Shown here one piece after another: positions 1 through 9,020 of a stretch of DNA of 64,000 bases. Source of the stretch: SpSt-333 sp964371615 (lineage in GTDB: Bacteria > Bacteroidota > Ignavibacteria > UBA10030 > UBA8401); the NCBI GenBank assembly GCA_964371615.1, contig CAYJMS010000005.1, positions 62,001 to 126,000 on the forward strand, in the 5' to 3' direction. Position numbers and translations under genes: made by a program. How positions within the stretch are numbered: the stretch's first letter is position 1; each line of letters opens with the position of its first letter. The notes below the pieces were generated by a model that had not been told where the DNA came from, searched no databases, and worked only from the letters and a program-made list of their open reading frames with translations.

Positions 1-979
1 AGGGACCATAGTGTACGACGGCATTCCGTTTTCAACATCGATTCGCAATGCAATCGGTTATCTGCCGGAAGAACGGGGTTTATATAAAAAGAACGGAGTT
101 CTTGATACAATAGTCTATTTTGCCTCGCTGCGGGGAATCGAGAGGAATGAGGCAATAAGGAAAGGAGAGGAATGGCTCGAGCGATTCAATTTACAATCGT
201 ACGCAAAACGAAAAATTGAGGAACTCTCAAAAGGGAATCAGCAAAAGGCGCAGTTTATCACTTCGATACTGCATGATCCTGCATTAATCGTGCTGGATGA
301 ACCGTTCTCCGGCCTTGATCCCGTCAACCAGATTGTGATGAAAGACATTCTGAAGGAATTAAAGCAGCAGAATAAGGCGGTGATATTTTCCACTCACCAG
401 ATGGAAACCGCCGAAAAACTCTGCGACGAAATCTGTCTCATCAATCGAGGACGTGTCGTATTGGAAGGGACGGTGAAGCAGGTGAAACAGCAATTCGGTT
501 CCAATGCGCTTCATCTTGAGTATAACGGCGACGGTGCGTTCCTTGCACAACTGCCGTATGTCGCAAAAGCAACCGTCTACGAGAATTTTGCAGAACTGTC
601 GCTGAAGGATTCCGTTTCGGGCAATGATGTGATTGCGTCGCTTGCGGGCAAATTGGAGATACGAAAGTTAGAGTTTGTCGAACCATCGCTGAATTCAATA
701 TTCCTTGAAGTAGTCGGTGCAACGGTGGAGCAAATTGAACAAGACAAGCTCGAAGTAAATTCCGACCGGCCGGCGGTGAAAAACACAGACCCTGAAGTGA
801 AAAAACAGCGATTGCTTTTGATTGCCGGTATTATTGTGACGTTCATCGGTATCGCTTTGTCATTGGGCGGCAAGGAATCATGGAGTGTGGCTGCGGTCGG
901 CGGAGTAATCAGTGTCGCGGCATTTCTTCGACTTCGTAAAGCAATGATTAAGATGAATACAGAGGCCGGCCATGAATAA
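1..979 (+). CDS. ABC transporter ATP-binding protein, NatA-like (5' end outside window)
   Basis: Partial gene; the reading frame is already open at base 2, so the Walker A region lies upstream of the window. Counting from the GTG at base 11, the Q-loop region GYLPEERGLYKK is at about residues 17-27, the ABC signature LSKGNQQK at 72-79, Walker B LIVLDEP at 92-98 and the H-loop histidine at 129. This layout and the PEERGLY context match the NatA branch of ABC-2 exporters. After the nucleotide-binding domain comes a C-terminal extension with two hydrophobic segments at about 269-290 and 293-310. This is odd for an ATPase subunit and suggests membrane tethering. The stop overlaps the start of the permease gene by 8 bases, so the two are translationally coupled and probably form one exporter. 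The substrate is unknown. Confidence 0.9.
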   Translation, partial: GTIVYDGIPFSTSIRNAIGYLPEERGLYKKNGVLDTIVYFASLRGIERNEAIRKGEEWLERFNLQSYAKRKIEELSKGNQQKAQFITSILHDPALIVLDEPFSGLDPVNQIVMKDILKELKQQNKAVIFSTHQMETAEKLCDEICLINRGRVVLEGTVKQVKQQFGSNALHLEYNGDGAFLAQLPYVAKATVYENFAELSLKDSVSGNDVIASLAGKLEIRKLEFVEPSLNSIFLEVVGATVEQIEQDKLEVNSDRPAVKNTDPEVKKQRLLLIAGIIVTFIGIALSLGGKESWSVAAVGGVISVAAFLRLRKAMIKMNTEAGHE

Positions 980-2219
980 AACATACGCTGTTGCACGATG
1001 GGAATTTATCGAAAAAGTCCGGACCAAGGCATTCATCATCGGATTGTTCATGACGCCGATGATTCTCGCGATCTTTATGGTGTTGCCCAGTTTGATGGCA
1101 AACGATGAACAGGAAACGACCAAAACCATTGGCGTGGTGGATGAAACGAGAATGTTGACCGGTGCGATCAATGAACGGCTGAAACAAAAATATACCCTTG
1201 AATCCGGCAAACCGACCTACCAACTCATCGAAATCACGGATGAGAACCGGGAGAGAGAATTTCTTAAGATTATTGCTCAAACCAAAGTCATGAGTGGTGA
1301 ACTCGAGGGATACTTTTTTATTCCTTTGAATGTTATGGACAGCGGCAAAGTGGAATACCGGGCGGAAAATGTCGGAAATGTGCGCGATCAGGAACGATTT
1401 TCCAAGACGCTGAAGGATATCATCACCGAACACCGATTGGAGCAGGCAGGCTATAATCCCTCAACCATTAAAAAATTGATTGCCGATATCGATATCAAAA
1501 CCATCAAGGTATCAAAACAGGGCGAAGAAAAAGAATCCGGATTTTTGGAGACATTTTTTACCGGATATATTTTTATCATGTTGCTCATGTTTCTCGTGAT
1601 CTCATCGGGACAACTGCTGATCCGCAGTGTTGTGGAGGAAAAATCGAACCGGATCGTCGAGGTGCTGGTATCATCCTGTTCCGCACGGGAATTGATGTCC
1701 GGAAAGATCATTGGTTTGTCACTGCTCGGTTTGGCAACCATAGCGTTCTGGGTAGTGATGCTCATCGGGGTGAATTTTGCCGCGAATATCCCGTTTGTGA
1801 CGGTTGATAATCTGTTTCTCCTGTTGATCTATTTTATTCTCGGCTACTTTATGTATGTGGCAATTTTCATAGCCGCCGGCTCGACAGTGTCGACAGAGCA
1901 AGAGGCACAACAAATGACGGGGTATGTTACGATTCTTCTGGTGCTGCCGATCGCTTTTGCAGTCCCGGTGATGATGAATCCCGATTCAACTCTGGTCACC
2001 GTATTATCCCAGATTCCGCTATTGACACCGACGATGATGGCGCTGCGTTTTTCCGTCCGGGTTCCCGAAGTGTGGGAAATTATTCTCTCTTTTACTACAT
2101 TGTCGTTGTCGATCGTCGGATTGATGTGGATGGCGTCGAAAATTTTCCGGATCGGCATACTGGTAACCGGGAAAAAACCGAATCTGAAAGAGATTATACA
2201 TTGGCTCAAAACCGATTAA
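972..2219 (+). CDS. ABC-2 type transporter permease, NatB-like
   Basis: The 415-residue membrane subunit pairs with the overlapping upstream ATPase. It has one N-terminal transmembrane segment (about residues 18-40), an extracytoplasmic domain of about 150 residues, and five further hydrophobic segments between about 195 and 393. Just after the second segment is RSVVEEKSNRIVEVLVSS, the conserved stretch of NatB/YhaP-type ABC-2 permeases. In characterised relatives the NatAB pair exports sodium or other small cations or peptides; the substrate here cannot be told. The ATG lies within the end of the ATPase gene. A small secreted-protein gene follows 10 bases downstream and may be co-transcribed. 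Confidence 0.9.
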   Translation: MNKTYAVARWEFIEKVRTKAFIIGLFMTPMILAIFMVLPSLMANDEQETTKTIGVVDETRMLTGAINERLKQKYTLESGKPTYQLIEITDENREREFLKIIAQTKVMSGELEGYFFIPLNVMDSGKVEYRAENVGNVRDQERFSKTLKDIITEHRLEQAGYNPSTIKKLIADIDIKTIKVSKQGEEKESGFLETFFTGYIFIMLLMFLVISSGQLLIRSVVEEKSNRIVEVLVSSCSARELMSGKIIGLSLLGLATIAFWVVMLIGVNFAANIPFVTVDNLFLLLIYFILGYFMYVAIFIAAGSTVSTEQEAQQMTGYVTILLVLPIAFAVPVMMNPDSTLVTVLSQIPLLTPTMMALRFSVRVPEVWEIILSFTTLSLSIVGLMWMASKIFRIGILVTGKKPNLKEIIHWLKTD

Positions 2220-2229
2220 TGAGGAAACA

Positions 2230-2727
2230 ATGAAGACATTAGTATTGACACTATTAATTTGCACGATGTTGAATATTCAGAATTCATTCGGCCAAGTCTC
2301 GGTGTCGAGTGTCAAGGGGGAGGCATTTGGTCAGTCGGTGCACGGCCTTGGATTTACCGGCGGCCCGGCGAGCGGTGTCGGCATCAGTTACCGCTACCAC
2401 ACAGGAGGTACATCATCGTTGCAGGGAATTATCGGTGTGTTCAAGCCGAAATCATCCGATACATTCTCATCATTCGGACTTGAATACCAGCAGGACCTGA
2501 CCCGGAGCGGATCGGCACGGTTCTTTTTTGGAGCTGCAACGAGCTATTTCTATAATGGCACCGGATCAAATAATTATGCTGCACCTTTCAGAGCCGGACT
2601 GGGCTTAGGCGGAGAATTTTTACTTCAGGACGCGGTGCACTTTACGTTCCAGGGACTCTTCACATATTTTTCGGATGGTACGATTTTACCGCTGCCGCAA
2701 TTGGCAATTCATTACTATTTCTATTAG
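2230..2727 (+). CDS. Small secreted protein, probably an outer-membrane beta-barrel type (unknown function)
   Basis: A 165-residue protein with a clear signal peptide ending near residue 21 (SFGQ). The mature part is rich in Gly, Ser, Phe and Tyr with alternating hydrophobic residues, and it ends in YYFY with a terminal aromatic residue. These are features of small outer-membrane barrel proteins. I do not recognise the family. The ATG is preceded by a GAGGAAACA ribosome-binding site overlapping the end of the permease gene, so it is probably the third gene of the ABC exporter operon. Function is unassigned. Confidence 0.8.
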   Translation: MKTLVLTLLICTMLNIQNSFGQVSVSSVKGEAFGQSVHGLGFTGGPASGVGISYRYHTGGTSSLQGIIGVFKPKSSDTFSSFGLEYQQDLTRSGSARFFFGAATSYFYNGTGSNNYAAPFRAGLGLGGEFLLQDAVHFTFQGLFTYFSDGTILPLPQLAIHYYFY

Positions 2728-2742
2728 GAGCGACGGTGACAC

Positions 2743-4293
2743 ATGGACGGCCGCGCCAATGCATCGCAACTTCGATCGCACATTCATCTTATCATCATCT
2801 CCGTACTCTTCCTCGCCGTACATTTTGTCAACAATTTTTGGACGACGTACGGGTTTTTTAGGGACGAACTGTATTACATAGCGTGCAGCGAACATCCTGC
2901 TTTCGGATATGTGGATCAACCGCCGTTATGCTCTATTCTTCTCATTATCAGCCGGTTCGTTTTCGGAGATTCGGTTTTTGCACTTCGAATATTCCCCTCG
3001 CTTGCTCATGCGGTGACGATATTTCTTTCCGGCATTATAACGCGTAATTTCGGAGGAGGAAAGTATGCGCAGATCCTGTGTGCGGTTATCGTCGGTTCGG
3101 CGCCCGGCTTTATCGGTATCTTTGGTATTTATTCCATGAATGCTTTCGATATACTGCTCTGGGCACTCACATTTATTCTTCTATTCCGGCTGATCGAAAC
3201 GCGGCAACCCCGATATTGGTACTTTGTGGGAATCGTTGTCGGCATCGGATTAATGAACAAGATCAGCATGGCGTGGCTCGGTGCCGGAATCGGTGCAGGC
3301 CTGTTGTTCTCGGATCAACGATATTGGTTGAAGAGCGTTCACCCGTATGCCGCTGCCGGTATTGCTGCAATACTCTTCTTTCCGTATCTCTGGTGGAACG
3401 TCACACATGACATGGCACATCTTGAATTTGCTGCCAATGCTTCGCGACTGAAATATGCATCGCAAAACCCCGTCACGTTTGCTACCGGGATGCTGATGTT
3501 ATATAATCCGATCGCCGCGCCCGTGTGGATAGCAGGATTCATTACATTATGGAAACAGTCTCGCACAAAATACCGGTTGTTTGGTATCATCATCGTAACC
3601 GTGCTTGCAATTTTGTTAATCAATATCCATTCAAAAGCGGAATATTTCAACGCAGCGGCAGTGCTGCTGATCGCAGCCGGATCGGTGCAGATCGAAGTGT
3701 GGAGTCGATCATTGCGCTTTCGATCTACCGGCATCGTCTATCTCATTCTCATTATCGTTTTCGGTGCACTATTAATGCCGTTTGCCATCGACCTGCTACC
3801 GGTCCATACCTACATCGCCTATGAACGAAGTATCGGGTTATCGGCGCCAAACACGGAAGGACATCGAACGATGAAGCTTCCGCAGCATTTTGCCGACCGC
3901 TTTGGATGGAAGGAATTGGCAGAGAATATATCAACGGTATTTCATTCCCTTTCTCACGATGAACAGAAGTATACGGCCATCTATGTCCAAAATTACGGAC
4001 AGGCCGGTGCCGTCGACCATTTTGGAAAACAATACGGCCTGCCGCGTGCCCTCTCCGGCCACAATAATTACTGGATTTGGGGAAAGGAGAGACTTGAAGA
4101 TTCTGTCGCAGTGCTCATCGCCGTTGGCGGCGAACCGAAAGATTACCGTGATGTATTTGACGAAGTAACTATCGTGCTCACTCACAAAACCGAGTATGCA
4201 ATGCCGTATGAGAACGACCTGCCGATATACATCTGCAAAAAACCGATACACCGCATCAGAAATGTCTGGCATGCGACGAAGAAGTTCATTTGA
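2743..4293 (+). CDS. GT39-type (ArnT/PMT-like) integral membrane glycosyltransferase
   Basis: A 516-residue polytopic membrane protein. After the first hydrophobic segment (about residues 15-31) comes FRDELYY with the acidic pair D41-E42, then HPAFGYVDQPP. This is the signature of the first extracytoplasmic loop of PMT_2/ArnT-like enzymes, which move sugars from polyprenyl-phosphate donors to lipids or proteins on the periplasmic side. About eight to ten more hydrophobic segments follow, and a soluble C-terminal part starts near residue 370. AGGAG precedes the ATG at good spacing. It is the last gene of the leading plus-strand unit, just before a terminator. The acceptor is unknown. Confidence 0.85.
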   Translation: MDGRANASQLRSHIHLIIISVLFLAVHFVNNFWTTYGFFRDELYYIACSEHPAFGYVDQPPLCSILLIISRFVFGDSVFALRIFPSLAHAVTIFLSGIITRNFGGGKYAQILCAVIVGSAPGFIGIFGIYSMNAFDILLWALTFILLFRLIETRQPRYWYFVGIVVGIGLMNKISMAWLGAGIGAGLLFSDQRYWLKSVHPYAAAGIAAILFFPYLWWNVTHDMAHLEFAANASRLKYASQNPVTFATGMLMLYNPIAAPVWIAGFITLWKQSRTKYRLFGIIIVTVLAILLINIHSKAEYFNAAAVLLIAAGSVQIEVWSRSLRFRSTGIVYLILIIVFGALLMPFAIDLLPVHTYIAYERSIGLSAPNTEGHRTMKLPQHFADRFGWKELAENISTVFHSLSHDEQKYTAIYVQNYGQAGAVDHFGKQYGLPRALSGHNNYWIWGKERLEDSVAVLIAVGGEPKDYRDVFDEVTIVLTHKTEYAMPYENDLPIYICKKPIHRIRNVWHATKKFI

Positions 4294-4307
4294 AAAAACA
4301 AGTTCAT

Positions 4308-4340
4308 AAAAAAAAGGCACTCAAACGAGTGCCTTTTTTT
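4308..4340. terminator. Bidirectional intrinsic terminator
   Basis: A-rich tract, GGCACTC stem, AAAC loop, GAGTGCC stem, then seven T. The symmetry lets it work for both the plus-strand glycosyltransferase gene and the convergent minus-strand FG-GAP gene. Confidence 0.9.
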
Positions 4341-4362
4341 ATACTTACCATGATGCTTATTT

Positions 4363-6045
4363 TTACTTCATCAACATCATTTTCTTTGTTTCAACAAACG
4401 AACCTGAACGAAGCGTATAGAAATACAGGCCGGATGACAGATTGCGAGCATTAAATGGTACGGTATGCATTCCCGCATCTTTCATTCCGTTTACCAACGA
4501 TGCCACTTCGCGTCCGAGCATATCATAGACCGTCAGTGTCACATTGCCGGAAGTCGGCAGTGCAAATTGGATCTTCGTTGAAGGATTGAACGGATTCGGA
4601 TAGTTCTGCATCAATGCATAGGACGACGGAGTTGTATTATTTACCGGTGGTACATTGGTGACCACATGTTTGCTTTCCAGAATAATTAATCCGACATCGG
4701 TAAATCCGTCTCGGGTATTGGTATTGACAAGAATGACCTCTTTCTTATCATCGCCGTCGATATCGTCGGCAACGAAGACATTTGGGAATTCATACGTGGA
4801 ATCCGATGCGGCGTAGTACAAAGTGTCGAACGTATATCCTGAAGTATCGTCGAACGCAGCACCGTTATTGTGTCGTAATCGATACACCGCCCGGGCATCG
4901 CTGGACCAGTCGCCGATATAGAATTCAACTTCACCGTCACCATCGGTATCACCGATATCTGCTCCCTGGAAATTCAAGTCGTATTCCGGTGTGATCCGTT
5001 TGATGCTGGTGGTTGTCAGTGATGCCAGATCGGTGGTGTTCGGGAGATAAAAGACCGCGCTTGGCGGACTCGTCTGCCCGCCGATAAACATTTCCGGTTT
5101 GCCGTCTTTATTTGCATCATAAAATGCGACGCTGTTTTGCTCACCGTAGTCTGTCGGATTCGTTGCCTGATTGACATCGGCACGAAGTTCATAGGTGTCC
5201 TTACCGGTGGCTTCATATACCGCAAACGCAATCATGTCCCATGTAAATCCCCAGATCTCTTTGTTACCGTCGCCGTCAAAGTCGACGACATGATTGTTGA
5301 AATAATATCCGCCGTTAAAAGTGCCGATGGAATCGACAAATTCAACGTCGAGCGAGCTGAAACCTGCACTCACATCGCCGGTCAAATGATAAATCGACAA
5401 CGGACGGGTGCTGGAAGTCCACACTCCGCCGCCATAAGCGCGCCGGGCACTTAAGACCAATTCAATATCACCATCGGCATCAACATCGTCTGCCACGATA
5501 CTGGTGACTGCGTAATAGAACAGTGCAGGAAATCCGAGATTTGACGTCATCGTCGGTGTGGCCGGTAAGTTTTGCAGATCTGAATCATATTCGTAAAAGA
5601 AAATGATATCGGGATTCGGATTCGGTCCGAGTGCCGCATTTACCGGGAGGCCGAAAATGAGTTCCTGTTTTCCGTCTTTATCCAAATCGGACACCGTCAA
5701 ACACGGCCATGAATTGATGCCGGACCGTGATCCCGGAATCTGAGTGCTCCACACCAGATCAAATGTATTGTCGCCATTCCCTTCGAAACGAAGGATGCTC
5801 GGCATACTGGTGTCGGATGATGTTGAAGCGGGATCTACGATGACCAGAAATTCTTTCTTTCCGTCATTGTCCAGGTCGTACGTTCCATATACTCTCCACG
5901 CTGCGACATTGTCGGGCCACTCGGTGAAATCGCTTGGTTTAATCTGCGCTGCGATCGTGAAATTTGCAGTATCCAACAATCCTTGGGCAACAGAAACGCT
6001 GCAGAATAATAAGAACATAGCTGCAATTGTATGTATTCTTTTCAT
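4363..6045 (-). CDS. Secreted FG-GAP/VCBS repeat protein with T9SS C-terminal sorting domain
   Basis: A 560-residue protein. Residues 1-20 form a signal peptide. The body carries at least seven Asp-rich loops of the form DxDxDGxxE (for example LDNDGKKEF, LDKDGKQEL, DTDGDGEVEF), typical of calcium-binding FG-GAP/integrin-like beta-propeller repeats. From about residue 478 a type-A T9SS sorting domain follows: QNYPNPFNPSTKI, then YDMLGREV, and an end in KKMMLMK. The product should cross the outer membrane by type IX secretion and be attached to, or released from, the surface. It resembles the protein near 22-23.9 kb. The ATG is preceded by GAGGGAGGTCTC. Adhesion or substrate binding is plausible but not shown. 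Confidence 0.9.
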   Translation of the reverse strand: MKRIHTIAAMFLLFCSVSVAQGLLDTANFTIAAQIKPSDFTEWPDNVAAWRVYGTYDLDNDGKKEFLVIVDPASTSSDTSMPSILRFEGNGDNTFDLVWSTQIPGSRSGINSWPCLTVSDLDKDGKQELIFGLPVNAALGPNPNPDIIFFYEYDSDLQNLPATPTMTSNLGFPALFYYAVTSIVADDVDADGDIELVLSARRAYGGGVWTSSTRPLSIYHLTGDVSAGFSSLDVEFVDSIGTFNGGYYFNNHVVDFDGDGNKEIWGFTWDMIAFAVYEATGKDTYELRADVNQATNPTDYGEQNSVAFYDANKDGKPEMFIGGQTSPPSAVFYLPNTTDLASLTTTSIKRITPEYDLNFQGADIGDTDGDGEVEFYIGDWSSDARAVYRLRHNNGAAFDDTSGYTFDTLYYAASDSTYEFPNVFVADDIDGDDKKEVILVNTNTRDGFTDVGLIILESKHVVTNVPPVNNTTPSSYALMQNYPNPFNPSTKIQFALPTSGNVTLTVYDMLGREVASLVNGMKDAGMHTVPFNARNLSSGLYFYTLRSGSFVETKKMMLMK

Positions 6046-6195
6046 GAGACCTCCCTCATTTTTGGTGAGAAAAAGAAAACGACGTGATAGTAGAGGAGCA
6101 TACCTTAAGAAGGTACCAAAAATATTGACTGATAATCAAGAGAAAGGTGTAAATATTTTTGGGGTATACTTTCTTAGCAACGGCTGGGAAATTGC

Positions 6196-6224
6196 TTGAC
6201 ATACTTTTAACCTCTGACTATATT
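6196..6224 (+). promoter_or_regulatory. Sigma-70-type promoter for the first receptor/secretion operon
   Basis: TTGACA, 17-base spacer, TATATT. The predicted start site near 6231 gives a leader of about 80 bases before the TonB receptor ATG. The same six-plus-six bases and spacing recur before the paralogous operon. Confidence 0.75.
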
Positions 6225-6312
6225 AAGTGCCAGCAAAGGTCGTTGTATTGGTGTTTCTTCTCCGAGAAGTATTCTTCTCACTCTACTAACCACTATTTTA
6301 TTCGGGTATTGT

Positions 6313-8985
6313 ATGAGATTTGCTACTACGAAGTTCCTACCTCTGTACATTTTTCTCCTACTCTTTCACCATATATTCCTTTTTGCGGGTACAACCGGAA
6401 AAATTGCCGGTCGTGTTGTCGACGAAAAAACAGGCGAGCCGGTGATTGGCGCAAGTGTTTTGATTACCGGGACGATGATTGGCGCTGCGACGGATTTTGA
6501 AGGGAATTATGTGATTGCCAATCTCCATCCGGGAACATATTCCGTGAGTATATCGGCAATTGGATTCCGGAAGAAGATTGTTCAAAATGTCGTCGTCAAT
6601 GTCGACCTTACGACGAAAATTGACGGTAATCTGTCGTCCGAATCCGTCGATCTTGACGCAGTCATTGTCGTTGCTGAAAAGCCACTGGTGCGGCGAGATC
6701 TCACCTCATCGCAAACCAATGTCGATGCGAATCAGATTCGGGCGTTGCCGGTGGAGAGTATCACCGGTATTCTCACCACACAAGCCGGAATAATTCAGGA
6801 TGCCGGCGGTGCGCTTCATTTTCGCGGCGGGCGTTCGGACGAAGTTGCCTATCAAGTAAACGGACTCTCCGTTAACAATCCCTTTACCAACGCCAACAGC
6901 TTCAGCATTGCAACGAATGCAATTCAGGAACTTTCCGTCGTCCAGGGTACTTTCAATGCAGAATATGGAAACGCTTTAAGCGGCGTCGTGGAAGCCGGTT
7001 TGAAGGAAGGGGGAGAACGGTACACCGCACAATTGACCTTGTACGCAGGCGACCGGATCAGCAATCACGATCAAATTTTCCTGAATATCAAAAAGATCCA
7101 ACCGAGCAACTTTATTATCGAAGGAACATTCGGCGGCCCGGTTCCGCTGACCAATTCAACACTTACTTTTTTCACTTCGGCACGATATAATGATGATCAG
7201 GGATATCTGTACGGCAAGCGTGACCACCGTCCGTCGGATTATTCGGTCTTTTCTTCCAGCGGTACCTGGAATATTACGCGCACGGGGGACGGTGAATACG
7301 TTGCAATGAATAATTCAACATCGCTCACCGCAACGAATAGGGTGAGTTACAAACTGACGCCGACTCGGAAGATCGGTTATGATTTCGTATTCAACGAATC
7401 GAAGTACCGCGGATATAGTCATGGATTCCGATATAATCCCGACGGTGTCTATAATAATTTTGAAAATGACGCATTGCATTCATTCGAATTAACCGACCTC
7501 ATCTCTAATACGACGTCGTACAAAATAAAAGCGTCCTATGCACGGAATATTTATGAACAATACCGGTACAAAGATCTTGATCCTGCTCACTATGAACCGG
7601 AAGAATATCTGCGCGTTCCGACCGCCGCCAGTTTCTATTTCGGAGGGACACAAAACGGCAGGTTCGAACGGGTCGGGGAGACATACTCGATAAAATTCGA
7701 TGCTGTCTCGCAGATCTCGTCCCAGCAGGAAGTGAAGATTGGAGCGGAAGCCAAACTACCGCAGATGAAACAATTGAGTTTTACCGTCTTGCGCGACACG
7801 GTAAATTTTTTGACGCCGACGCTTCCCGATGTTGCCGATTCCCGGTATAACAGTTATGCCCGTTTCCCGAAGCAATATTCTGCTTACGGACAGACGAAGA
7901 TGGAATTCGAAAGCATCGTAATGAACCTCGGGCTGCGGTACGATTATTTTGACGCGAACACCAAATCACCGGTGGATATAAAATATCCAAAGGGTGAAAA
8001 AGCGAATACACCGGTAAAACAAACAGTGAGTCCCCGTATCGGCGTTTCCTATCCGATTACAGACCGCGGAATCATCCATTTCTCCTACGGCCATTTCTAC
8101 CAGATGCCGCAGCTCCGCCGTCTGTATGAGAATCCCGACTTTAAATTTTCTCCCGGCTCCACCGGTTCTACCTTCGGCAATCCGAATCTCGAACCTCAAA
8201 AAACAGTTACGTACGAATTTGGTTTGCAACAACAGATTTCCGATAACCTCGCATTTAATATCACCGGTTTTTATAAAGACATCCGGGATCTTTTTGCGCA
8301 GCAAACGATCCGAGTCAGCGGCGATACGACCATCAATGTATACGTGAATAAGGATTACGGCAATGTCAAAGGATTGACATTCTCATTGACAAAACGCCGA
8401 TCGGCATCGGACCTTGTTGCCTTCACGCTTGATTATACGTATCAGGTTGCCGAAGGAAATGATGTCAGTTCCGATGCATTCTTTCTCGATACCCAATCCG
8501 GACGGGAAAGCGAAAAGACCGTTGTCTTTTTGGATTGGGACCAGCCGCATACCCTCAATGCCACGTTATCACTGGGTGAGTCCGATCAATGGAACGTCAG
8601 CCTTATCGGTAAGGTCGGAACGGGACAACCGTACACTCCATTTGTCGGAGAAAATCAGGTTGTCTTAAAACGAAACACCGGACGCAAACCGTTCACGACC
8701 ATCATCGACATGTTGGCGCAACGGGAGTTGAAAATCATGGATGTCTCCCTGACTGTTTTCCTGAAAGTCTTTAATCTCTTCGATACGCTCAACGAACTTG
8801 TAGTGTACGACGATACCGGAACGGCGACCTATACCTTAGCACCAAATCGCGGTGAAGGGAAGGGGACCCAGCAACAATTCGATACCGGCACGCCCGGTGT
8901 CCATAGCATCTATGAATTTTTCAACAATCCCGGACTGTATTCGGCCCCCCGTCAGGTGATGGTCGGTTTCAGTGTTGGTCTGTAA
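6313..8985 (+). CDS. TonB-dependent outer-membrane receptor with N-terminal carboxypeptidase regulatory-like domain (triad A)
   Basis: An 890-residue protein. A signal peptide ends near FAG (about residue 23). A CarboxypepD_reg-like beta-sandwich follows (GKIAGRVVDEKTGEPVIGAS, then GTYSVSI, about 26-110). Next comes a TonB receptor plug (residues about 120-230, with HFRGGRSDEVAYQVNG) and a long beta-barrel ending in VGFSVGL. No SusD-like partner is adjacent, so this is not a classical Sus pair. It opens an operon with a giant T9SS-type secreted protein and a PorV-like protein. It is paralogous to the receptor at 13.8 kb, with the same start of the mature chain (AGTTGKIAG). The role is energised uptake, or surface export in concert with its partners; the ligand is unknown. 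Confidence 0.92.
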   Translation: MRFATTKFLPLYIFLLLFHHIFLFAGTTGKIAGRVVDEKTGEPVIGASVLITGTMIGAATDFEGNYVIANLHPGTYSVSISAIGFRKKIVQNVVVNVDLTTKIDGNLSSESVDLDAVIVVAEKPLVRRDLTSSQTNVDANQIRALPVESITGILTTQAGIIQDAGGALHFRGGRSDEVAYQVNGLSVNNPFTNANSFSIATNAIQELSVVQGTFNAEYGNALSGVVEAGLKEGGERYTAQLTLYAGDRISNHDQIFLNIKKIQPSNFIIEGTFGGPVPLTNSTLTFFTSARYNDDQGYLYGKRDHRPSDYSVFSSSGTWNITRTGDGEYVAMNNSTSLTATNRVSYKLTPTRKIGYDFVFNESKYRGYSHGFRYNPDGVYNNFENDALHSFELTDLISNTTSYKIKASYARNIYEQYRYKDLDPAHYEPEEYLRVPTAASFYFGGTQNGRFERVGETYSIKFDAVSQISSQQEVKIGAEAKLPQMKQLSFTVLRDTVNFLTPTLPDVADSRYNSYARFPKQYSAYGQTKMEFESIVMNLGLRYDYFDANTKSPVDIKYPKGEKANTPVKQTVSPRIGVSYPITDRGIIHFSYGHFYQMPQLRRLYENPDFKFSPGSTGSTFGNPNLEPQKTVTYEFGLQQQISDNLAFNITGFYKDIRDLFAQQTIRVSGDTTINVYVNKDYGNVKGLTFSLTKRRSASDLVAFTLDYTYQVAEGNDVSSDAFFLDTQSGRESEKTVVFLDWDQPHTLNATLSLGESDQWNVSLIGKVGTGQPYTPFVGENQVVLKRNTGRKPFTTIIDMLAQRELKIMDVSLTVFLKVFNLFDTLNELVVYDDTGTATYTLAPNRGEGKGTQQQFDTGTPGVHSIYEFFNNPGLYSAPRQVMVGFSVGL

Positions 8986-9020
8986 CGATCACAGTTTTGA
9001 TATTACTAATTACGAATGTT

